Assembly: GCA_016845285.1 (NCBI GenBank)
Contig: JAERSX010000024.1
Coordinates: 1-6,463 of the forward strand
Length of the DNA stretch: 6,463 nt
Direction: 5' to 3'
DNA from: Deltaproteobacteria bacterium
GTDB lineage: Bacteria; Myxococcota_A; UBA796; UBA2385
Shown: positions 1-5,950 of the stretch, one piece after another
Layout: every line of letters starts with the position of its first letter
Numbering within the stretch: position 1 is the stretch's first letter
Program-made: the position numbers and the translations under genes
The notes under the pieces: model-generated
Databases searched by the model: none
Seen by the model: the letters and a program-made list of their open reading frames with translations, nothing else
Told to the model about the DNA's origin: nothing

Positions 1-2
1 CT

Positions 3-1484
3 CACTACTGGTCCGCCCCTTGGGGCCTTCCTCTTCTGGTCGCCAGCCTGTGTGCTGCTGGCTGCGCACCGGCCGAGCCCGAACAGGTGGCCGTCGTCGA
101 TGGGTCTCTGGAGGGGACGGCCTCGCGGATCCGGGGAGCGACCGCGCTGCGGTACACCCTGCACACCGAGATGGATCTCGCGCGCTTCTCCAGGGCGGAG
201 GTGAGCGGCACGCTGGAGGTTCGCTACGACGAGGAGCTCTTCACCGACGGCGATGAGGTCACCTTCCGGCGGACCCTCGACCCGGAGCTGGAGCTCGAGG
301 AGCCCCGTGAGGGCGATGTCGCGCTCATGGGAACGCAGTCCTGGTCGCTCATCGACGGAGTGGTCTCGGAGTACACCTTGCCCATCGAGGCGATGAGGAC
401 GGGGGACGACGCCAGCTACGCGTCTTTCCGTGCGACATCTGGACACCACGAGGTCGTGGACTGGCAGCGGGCGACCGCCGAGCTGAGTGCTGGCTACGGT
501 CTGCGCTGGCGAACCATCGAGGCCGAGACCCATCCCTTGGATGGCGGCACGACGGAGACCGGTCGCCTGCGCATCGGTCCGGGCGACGAGGCGAACTTCC
601 GCGGCAGCTACGACGAGGACGGGGTCCTCCGGGAGGCGGAGATCTGGCTCTTGCAGGACCAGGTGGTCCGACGCCTGGTGGTCTCCACCTGGGGCACGGT
701 CGCCGTCGACGACGGTCTGTTCGCCGCCCACGCCACGGCCACGCTGCGGTTGGACCCAGTCGCCACCGACGGTGGCGTGGAGCTTGGGCACTGGACCTTC
801 GACTTCCAGGGCTTCGAGCAGCTCTCCGGGGAGACCTACAAGACCGTGTCCCAGGTCTCGCCTCCGCAGGGGGCGCTCACGGCGGCAGCCTCGAGCAAGG
901 AAGACGAGCGTGGGGGCGATGGCGACGGGGCTGAGTCGGGCGGTGAGGTGATCCGAGACTCAGGGTTGACCGAGACCGAAGACGACCAGTGTGCGGAGTG
1001 CAAGGAGGAGTGGGTCACCCAAGAGGACCTCCTGGGCGGCGGCGAGTGCGAGCACGGCCCCGAGCACGACACCAGCGCCGCTTGTGTGGCGGCCATGGCT
1101 GCCAGGGCGGATCCCCTCTGTGTCGAGGCCGGCGGTGCCTGTGAGTGCTTCACCTGCCACGGGTTCCCATACAGCGACCCGTTCTCGCTCGACTGCGAAG
1201 GCGAGATCCAGGAATACGTGGCCTGGTGTCAGCTTGGCGACCCCGACCTCACCTGCAAGACAAAGCCCACGCGCAAGGGTGTGAAGAAGAAGCTTGTCGA
1301 GCAGACTCCGTCGGGAGGCGCCTGCGATGGTGCCAACGGAGGCATGGAGCAGTCGACCTTGTGTGGCTCCCCGGAGAACGAGCCCGGGACCGTCACCGGG
1401 GCCTGCCTTGCGACCAACTGTGTCTCGACGGGTGCCCTTCAGGCCACCCAGTTGGGCATGCTCCACGAGTGCCAAGACAAGTAG
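3..1484 (+). CDS. Lipoprotein with Cys-rich C-terminal domain, 5' end outside the window
   Basis: The product is an unrecognised, probably exported lipoprotein; 493 codons are visible. The frame is open to the left edge, and its first residues form a hydrophobic stretch (LPLLVASLCAAGC) ending in an AAGC lipobox, with the acceptor Cys at 63-65. A GTG at 87 would remove this signal, so that start is rejected; the true start lies left of the window. Visible residues 22-280 look beta-rich and match no family I know. Residues 285-328 form a Gly/Asp/Glu-rich, probably disordered linker. Residues 330-490 hold 16 cysteines, suggesting disulfides formed outside the cytoplasm. One run in this domain reads CFTCH (1146-1160), which formally fits a c-type heme motif, though a disulfide knot is as likely. 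A 128-base gap separates it from the kinase gene downstream, so co-transcription is possible but not shown. Lipoprotein status is fairly sure; the function is unknown. Confidence 0.85.
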   Translation, partial: HYWSAPWGLPLLVASLCAAGCAPAEPEQVAVVDGSLEGTASRIRGATALRYTLHTEMDLARFSRAEVSGTLEVRYDEELFTDGDEVTFRRTLDPELELEEPREGDVALMGTQSWSLIDGVVSEYTLPIEAMRTGDDASYASFRATSGHHEVVDWQRATAELSAGYGLRWRTIEAETHPLDGGTTETGRLRIGPGDEANFRGSYDEDGVLREAEIWLLQDQVVRRLVVSTWGTVAVDDGLFAAHATATLRLDPVATDGGVELGHWTFDFQGFEQLSGETYKTVSQVSPPQGALTAAASSKEDERGGDGDGAESGGEVIRDSGLTETEDDQCAECKEEWVTQEDLLGGGECEHGPEHDTSAACVAAMAARADPLCVEAGGACECFTCHGFPYSDPFSLDCEGEIQEYVAWCQLGDPDLTCKTKPTRKGVKKKLVEQTPSGGACDGANGGMEQSTLCGSPENEPGTVTGACLATNCVSTGALQATQLGMLHECQDK

Positions 1485-1612
1485 CCATGGTGAGACCGGC
1501 GACTGCCCCGACAGGGTTCCGTCGATGCTCCGCGACATCGGCGTGTCATCGCTCGACGGTGCGGTGACTGAGAGAGTGTGGGTGGCATGAGGCGTCCGCC
1601 CGAGGAGGGCCC

Positions 1613-2872
1613 ATGGCCCAAGCGGTCCCACACCTCCACCTGGCTCCCGATCTCTCCGACCTGCTCGGTCGGCCTGCGGCTTCCTCGCTGCCCACCGCCA
1701 CCCCCATCCAGGTCGAGGTGGATCTGCTGCAGACCTTGGGCAGCGGGTCGCACGGCATCGTCTGGCTGGCGCGCTACCGCACGAGCTCTGGCATCGCCCG
1801 CCTCGCGGCGGTCAAGGTGCTGCACACCGACCTGGGGGCTGGCGGACAGCATGCCGCGCGCTTGCGCGATGAGGCCCGCATGCTCGCGTGTCTTCGTCAC
1901 CGGGCCGTGGTGGGCCTCATCGATCTGCTGGACGTGGACGGCCGGCCCGCCCTGGTGACCGAGTACGTCGAGGGCATCGACCTACGCGACCTGCTCCGCG
2001 GCGGCCGGCTGGGGACTCGAGCCACCGCGGAGCTCGTGGCCGAGCTGGCCGGTGCCCTGGAGGAGGCTCACGCAGGTGTGCCGGATCGCGACGGCCATCT
2101 CGTGGAGATCATCCACCGCGATCTCAAGCCAGGCAACGTCCGCCTCACCCGCTCCGGGGGGGTGCGCCTCCTCGACTTCGGTGCCGGTCGGGCGCTCCTC
2201 GACGAGCGCGAGAGCCGGTCGGGTCTGTTCACCCTGGGCACCTGCGGCTACCTCGCTCCCGAGCTCGAGGACCACCAGGTGAGCTGTGCGGTCGACCTCT
2301 TCGGCCTGGGCGTGATGGCCTGGGAGTGCGCCACCGGTCAGTCCCTGGGTAGCCTCGCCGCCGACCCCGTCACCTACAACCGGCAGGTGTCCCTCGCCCT
2401 GGACCGCCTGCCAGATGCGGTGCTGCGCGGCCCCATCGGTGCTCTCCTCCGCTGGGAGCCGTTCGGGCGTCCCAGCGCCGGCGTCAATGTGCGGGTCTTC
2501 GAGGACATCGCCCGGAGGGCCGACGGCCCGGGTCTGCGCGCCATCGTGACGAGGCGCTGGGAGCTCCGCAGCCGCGAGGTCGGTCACACCGAGGTGTCTG
2601 GAGAGCCCACCATCACCGCGCTGGTGTTGCCCGACGACTCGCCGACGCTGCTGTACCGCTCGCGTCGCCGCCGGGCTGGTGTCGCCGTGCCGCCCGCACC
2701 GGTGGTTCCAGCCCCGCCTGTGTCGGTCCGGCCCCCTCCGCGGTACGCGACCGACACCGAGGGATGGAGCTCGGCCTTCCTGGCCTTCAGCCTGGCCATG
2801 CTCCTCGCCCTGGCCATGGCCAGCGTGATCATGTCGGGGGTGGGGCTCTGGGTGTTGACCCGCATCGGCTGA
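1613..2872 (+). CDS. Tail-anchored Hanks-type serine/threonine protein kinase
   Basis: This protein of 419 residues should transfer phosphate from ATP to Ser/Thr residues of itself and of target proteins. All core kinase motifs are visible: glycine loop GSGSHGIV (43-50), ATP-binding Lys68 in AAVKVL, helix-C Glu87, catalytic loop HRDLKPGN (168-175), DFG (188-190), activation segment with Thr207 and Thr210, APE-type motif (215-217), Asp228 and Arg286. It is therefore predicted to be active. The kinase domain (about 37-305) is followed by a cytoplasmic tail with an Arg run (350-354), a Pro/Val-rich spacer (359-376) and one hydrophobic segment (about 385-415). Only a few residues follow that segment, so there is no extracytoplasmic sensor such as PASTA or TPR repeats. 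The ATG at 1613 is chosen because AGGAGG (1603-1608) lies 4 bases upstream. The 3' end faces the FHA regulator gene 19 bases away. Substrates are not evident; the FHA protein is the obvious candidate partner. Confidence 0.95.
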   Translation: MAQAVPHLHLAPDLSDLLGRPAASSLPTATPIQVEVDLLQTLGSGSHGIVWLARYRTSSGIARLAAVKVLHTDLGAGGQHAARLRDEARMLACLRHRAVVGLIDLLDVDGRPALVTEYVEGIDLRDLLRGGRLGTRATAELVAELAGALEEAHAGVPDRDGHLVEIIHRDLKPGNVRLTRSGGVRLLDFGAGRALLDERESRSGLFTLGTCGYLAPELEDHQVSCAVDLFGLGVMAWECATGQSLGSLAADPVTYNRQVSLALDRLPDAVLRGPIGALLRWEPFGRPSAGVNVRVFEDIARRADGPGLRAIVTRRWELRSREVGHTEVSGEPTITALVLPDDSPTLLYRSRRRRAGVAVPPAPVVPAPPVSVRPPPRYATDTEGWSSAFLAFSLAMLLALAMASVIMSGVGLWVLTRIG

Positions 2873-2891
2873 GGCACGCGATCACCGCCGC

Positions 2892-3902
2892 TCAGCAGAC
2901 CTCCACCCGCGCACCTGGCGCCAACACAAAGCGCGTCGAGCCGCCTCGGCGGGTCCGCTCCACGAGGCTCGCCGGGTTCAGACCCGCGCGCACGAGGTCG
3001 CCGCGGGTTCGGTGGATGAGCACGTTGAGGTCGACGCGACCGCGACCCGGCACGTTGGGCCAGATGGCCGAGGCGAGCTGGTCGTCGGGGATGGCGTCGC
3101 CGGCGGAATACCCTCCCTTCGGTGCCAGGAGCGCGGCGAGGAGCCGAGCCCGAAGCTCCGAGAGCTGCAGGGTGCAGACGCCGGCACCGTCGGCCAGGTC
3201 GACCTCCAGCCGACCTCCCGAGGGAAGGAAGGTGAAGCGCACCCAGACCGGGCCCAGCTGAGCTCCGGCCATGACGGTTGGTGGCCGTTCGCTGGCCCCA
3301 CCGGTCCGCAGCACCAGCGATGTGGCGCCCTCGGTGTCGCCGCCGAAGGTGATCCGATCCCAGTTCTGGGGGAGCTCTGTGGTGCCGGCCGGCACGGCGT
3401 CGTCGTTGAGTAGCCCTCCATCGGCACCGAACTCGACGGCGACGGCACCTCGGGCGGCGAAGAAGCGGAGGGCGACCGGTGGCCAGCCGTGGAGCTGCAG
3501 GTGATCGGTGGTGCCCCCACCGACGGTGAAGGGCAGGGCCCGCAGGCCATACCGGCGCCCGGAGTCGGTCTCGAGCGACCAGCCCTCGGCGGCCCACTCG
3601 CTGCCCAGGACGAGCTCCACTCGGAATCGACCTCCGGGGACCTCGAGGATGGCGCCGTCGTGGAGCAGCATGCGCCCGCGCCGCTCGGTGCCGTCGACGT
3701 GGGTGGCGTTCTTGCCGAGCACCAGCAGCTCGGGACCGTTCAGGGTGAGCAACACCAGCGCGTGGACCTGGCTGGCGCGGCCGTCCTCGAGGACGACGTC
3801 GCTGTCCCAGCGACGACCGAGCACCAACCCTCGCGGGGTCACGTGGAGCACGCTCCCGTCAGGACAGTGAAGCCGACAGCTGTGGGCACCCGATGTGGCC
3901 AT
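2892..3902 (-). CDS. FHA-domain transcriptional regulator with C-terminal winged helix
   Basis: This is a predicted cytoplasmic regulator of 336 residues that joins phosphothreonine recognition to DNA binding. Residues 17-100 form an FHA domain with the expected landmarks: Gly29-Arg30, SQVHA (44-48) in place of SRxHA, and NATHVDG (65-71) in place of NGTxxNG. Residues 115-195 repeat the FHA pattern weakly (FTVGGG opening, LLNDD, ITFGG close) and lack the binding residues, so this looks like a degenerate second FHA fold. Residues 245-332 resemble an OmpR/PhoB-type winged helix: LSELRARLLAALL, then DDQLASAIWP, a recognition-helix region VDLNVLIHRTRGDL, and a GGSTRF wing. There is no receiver domain. 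The start is uncertain: ATG at 3902 has only GGAG 12 bases upstream, while TTG at 3947 adds 15 residues that do not look conserved. It is convergent with the kinase gene and divergent from the heme lipoprotein gene. Regulation of its own promoter is plausible but unproven. Confidence 0.88.
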   Translation of the reverse strand: MATSGAHSCRLHCPDGSVLHVTPRGLVLGRRWDSDVVLEDGRASQVHALVLLTLNGPELLVLGKNATHVDGTERRGRMLLHDGAILEVPGGRFRVELVLGSEWAAEGWSLETDSGRRYGLRALPFTVGGGTTDHLQLHGWPPVALRFFAARGAVAVEFGADGGLLNDDAVPAGTTELPQNWDRITFGGDTEGATSLVLRTGGASERPPTVMAGAQLGPVWVRFTFLPSGGRLEVDLADGAGVCTLQLSELRARLLAALLAPKGGYSAGDAIPDDQLASAIWPNVPGRGRVDLNVLIHRTRGDLVRAGLNPASLVERTRRGGSTRFVLAPGARVEVC

Positions 3903-3931
3903 GCCGAGACCATACTCCAGCGAAGGACATG

Positions 3932-3940
3932 CCTCCTCCC
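3932..3940 (-). promoter_or_regulatory. Strong Shine-Dalgarno-like site not in register with the regulator frame
   Basis: On the minus strand these bases read GGGAGGAGG, the best ribosome-binding match in the region. It lies about 30 bases before the ATG at 3902, too far to serve it, and downstream of the alternative TTG start at 3947. The ATG it would serve is at 3930, with GGGAGG 4 bases upstream, the same spacing as for the genes at 1613 and 4036. That ATG opens a different frame of only 23 codons (3930-3859), which overlaps the start of the FHA gene. It could be a leader peptide that couples translation, the trace of a frameshift in or before the FHA start, or chance. Confidence 0.4.
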
Positions 3941-4026
3941 GTGGCAATCACCCTGCAATCGGTGCCAAGTCTAGCGTGGGCCAACGTGGGGTGAACCCGA
4001 CGCGGGCGTCGTCCGCTCGCACACCC

Positions 4027-4031
4027 GGAGG
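4027..4031 (+). promoter_or_regulatory. Ribosome binding site that sets the heme lipoprotein start
   Basis: GGAGG ends 4 bases before the ATG at 4036. It selects that start over earlier in-frame candidates at 3895 (ATG, overlapping the divergent regulator gene) and 3991 (GTG). The 3991 start would add an Arg-containing N-terminal region to an otherwise short and uncharged signal peptide, so it is not fully excluded. Confidence 0.7.
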
Positions 4032-4035
4032 CTCC

Positions 4036-5871
4036 ATGTCGACCCTCGTCCAGTTCCTCGTCCTCGCCGGCTGCACCCAGCCCACCTGGCGCACGACCGC
4101 CGATCTCACGGACACGTCGGCCGATCCTTCCGACTCAGCGTCGGGGGATACCGAAGACACGGGTGGGTCCGACACCGGCGGCGACGGTGATGAGCTCGCC
4201 TGTGAGGACGCGGCCCCCGCTGCCGAGACGCTCGTGTTGGAGAGCTGTGCAGCCTGTCATGGCGCCGAGGGCACCGGGCAGGGCGGCTTCTCGACCATCG
4301 AGGACGTGCCCGCCATGGTGGACGCTGGCATGGTGGTCCCCGGCGAGCCCGACCAGAGCACCCTCTGGACCCGGGTCGCCGCTGGCGAGATGCCGCCCAG
4401 CGGTGCGCTGGAGGCCACCGAGCAGGCCATCCTCCACGACTGGATTGCCTGTGGGGCCGACGACTGGCGCACCGAGGCCGACCGCGGCTTCGTGTCGGAT
4501 GCGGCGGTGTGGGAGGCGCTTCAGGCCGATCTCGACGTCCTCGATGACCGCGACCGCGAGAACGCCCGCTACCTCTCCCTGGTCCACCTGTACAACGCGG
4601 ACGTGCCCGACGATCAGCTGGCCGCCCACGGTCGCGCCTTGTCCAAGCTCGTGGCCAGCCTCTCCTGGGAGCTGTCCACCTCGGAGCCGCTGCCTGTGGT
4701 CGCCCTCGACGCCGGCCTCGGCATCCCCACGGACATCAACGAGGCTGGTCTGGTCTATCGCCTCGACCTCGATGCCCTCGGCTGGGACGACGGTCCACCG
4801 GACCGTTGGGAGACCTTGCTCGCTGTCTACCCCTATGGGATCCGCCCCGAGACCACCGAGGCCGACCGGGTGCGCGAGCAGACCGGCAGCCGGCTGCCCG
4901 TGATCCATGGCGACTGGTTCGCCAGCGAGGCCAGTCGGCCGCCCCTCTACTACGACCTGCTCGGGATCGCCGACACGCGGGAGGGCTTCCTCGACCGCTT
5001 CCTCCCCTCCGACTTCCAGGACGACATGGACGCCGGCACCGTGGACTGTGCGGGCTTCCAGGAGTCGGGCGTGAGTGAGAACAATCGGGTGATCTGCCGA
5101 CACGACGCCGTCTTCGGCTCGTGCTGGCTCAGCTACGACTTCGCGGCGAGCGACGGCGACCAGAACATCTTCAGCAACCCGACCGGGTTCGTCGAGTCTT
5201 CGGATGGCGGGGAGATCATCTGCTCACTGCGCACCGGGCAGCAGGCCTACTTCATCCACGACGCCGACGGCAACCGTCTCGACACCGCCCCGGTCGAGAT
5301 CGTCTTCGACACCCACGCCGACGCGGCGTCCGTGGAGACGGGCCTCTCGTGTATGCGCTGCCACGACCAGGGGATGATCCCCAAGGAAGACGAGGTTCGG
5401 GATGCGGTGAGCGCCTACCCCGAGGTCTTCGACGAGGAGACCATTGCGCTGGTGGAGGACTGGTTCGCCACCCATGACCGCATGGATGCCTTCCTGACCA
5501 CCGACACGGAGCGCTTCGTCAGTGCGAACGAGGCCCTCGGCATCAGCACCGAGGACACCGAGCCCGTCTGGCAGCTCGCCGAGGATCATGCGGCCACCGT
5601 CGATGCGGAGCGCGCTTCGGCAGAGCTGGGCCTGACCGCTGACGAGCTCGACGTCCTGCTCTACCTCGACGACGAGATCGCGCTGCAGCTCTACGCGCTC
5701 ACCAACGGTGGCACGGTGACCCGTACGACCTTCGATGCCGTGGTGGCCGGGGCCATCTGCAGCTTCGAGCTCGGCGCCGAGTGCGGCGACGATGCCTGTG
5801 GTACCTCCGAGCTGGCCTGCCTCGAGGGACAGAGCTGCGACACCGACACGGGGACCTGCTCGCCCGAGTGA
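4036..5871 (+). CDS. Diheme c-type cytochrome-like lipoprotein
   Basis: This is a predicted lipoprotein of 611 residues with two c-type heme motifs. The N-terminus is a short hydrophobic signal ending in lipobox LAGC, with Cys13 as lipidation site. A Thr/Asp/Ser/Gly-rich spacer follows (21-52). Residues 56-145 look like a planctomycete-type cytochrome c module: heme motif CAACH (71-75, bases 4246-4260), then GEMPPSG supplying Met119 as likely distal ligand, and WIACGA at its end. The middle (150-400) is unrecognised. A second heme motif CMRCH (439-443, bases 5350-5364) sits in a block (about 375-460, with GGEI, AYFIHDADGNRLD, GMIPK) that recalls, from memory, uncharacterised planctomycete and myxobacterial proteins. 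The tail (575-608) has six cysteines. Heme would be attached outside the cytoplasm, so a role in envelope electron transfer is inferred; no oxidase or dehydrogenase lies nearby. Transcription probably ends at the hairpin at 5906-5932. Confidence 0.9.
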   Translation: MSTLVQFLVLAGCTQPTWRTTADLTDTSADPSDSASGDTEDTGGSDTGGDGDELACEDAAPAAETLVLESCAACHGAEGTGQGGFSTIEDVPAMVDAGMVVPGEPDQSTLWTRVAAGEMPPSGALEATEQAILHDWIACGADDWRTEADRGFVSDAAVWEALQADLDVLDDRDRENARYLSLVHLYNADVPDDQLAAHGRALSKLVASLSWELSTSEPLPVVALDAGLGIPTDINEAGLVYRLDLDALGWDDGPPDRWETLLAVYPYGIRPETTEADRVREQTGSRLPVIHGDWFASEASRPPLYYDLLGIADTREGFLDRFLPSDFQDDMDAGTVDCAGFQESGVSENNRVICRHDAVFGSCWLSYDFAASDGDQNIFSNPTGFVESSDGGEIICSLRTGQQAYFIHDADGNRLDTAPVEIVFDTHADAASVETGLSCMRCHDQGMIPKEDEVRDAVSAYPEVFDEETIALVEDWFATHDRMDAFLTTDTERFVSANEALGISTEDTEPVWQLAEDHAATVDAERASAELGLTADELDVLLYLDDEIALQLYALTNGGTVTRTTFDAVVAGAICSFELGAECGDDACGTSELACLEGQSCDTDTGTCSPE

Positions 5872-5905
5872 CGGTGAGAGGGGACGTGATGCGGCTGTCG
5901 CAAGA

Positions 5906-5932
5906 GACCCGCGCTGCCAGGCAGCGCGGGTC
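5906..5932. terminator. Hairpin terminator between convergent genes, probably bidirectional
   Basis: A perfect 12-base stem (GACCCGCGCTGC with its complement) encloses a 3-base loop, CAG. It lies 34 bases after the stop of the heme lipoprotein gene and 18 bases from the stop of the minus-strand gene, where a shared terminator is expected. The tail on the plus side is GT-rich and has no T run; the minus side continues as TCTCTTG. This resembles terminators of high-GC bacteria, which often lack a clean U tract. Confidence 0.75.
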
Positions 5933-5950
5933 GTGTCGTGTGTGCCTCGG

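Larger units (their letters stand above)
3903..4035. promoter_or_regulatory. Divergent intergenic region with phased direct repeats and a palindrome
   Basis: This 133-base region must carry the promoters of both the FHA regulator (leftward) and the heme lipoprotein (rightward). Seen directly: GCAATC occurs at 3944-3949 and again at 3955-3960, an 11-base period; CGTGGG occurs at 3975-3980 and 3985-3990, a 10-base period; CGACGC-GG-GCGTCG at 3998-4011 is a perfect inverted repeat with 6-base arms. Direct repeats spaced by one helical turn are the usual binding mode of OmpR/PhoB-type winged helices, the type encoded next door. No convincing sigma-70 boxes were found on either strand. Each repeat unit is only 6 bases, so chance is a real alternative. 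Confidence 0.35.

Noticed and set aside
1519..1559. Possible hairpin (CCGTCGA/TCGACGG with an inner GACA/TGTC) between the first lipoprotein and the kinase gene
   Set aside because: Short 7-base outer stem with a 27-base interior and no T tract; too weak to call a terminator or riboswitch.
960..1631. Long minus-strand open frames opposite the first lipoprotein and kinase genes
   Set aside because: They are mirror frames of GC-rich coding DNA, with no recognisable domain, and they overlap genes supported by lipobox and kinase motifs.
2868..2896. Inverted repeat GCTGAG/CTCAGC containing both stop codons of the convergent kinase and FHA genes, as a terminator
   Set aside because: The stem is only 6 bases with a 17-base loop and no T-rich tail; symmetric TGA stops explain much of the match.
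2584..3597. A 337-codon minus-strand frame overlapping the FHA gene and the kinase 3' end
   Set aside because: It is an Arg/Pro/Gly-rich translation typical of an out-of-frame shadow; the other frame carries FHA and winged-helix motifs.
3955..3967. Sigma-54-like promoter on the minus strand (TGGCAC then TTGC) upstream of the FHA gene
   Set aside because: Only 3 bases separate the two elements; the consensus needs 5, and sigma-54 is strict about this spacing.
4135..5103. A 322-codon minus-strand frame opposite the heme lipoprotein gene
   Set aside because: No motif is seen in it, and the plus-strand frame has a lipobox, two CXXCH motifs and a good ribosome binding site.
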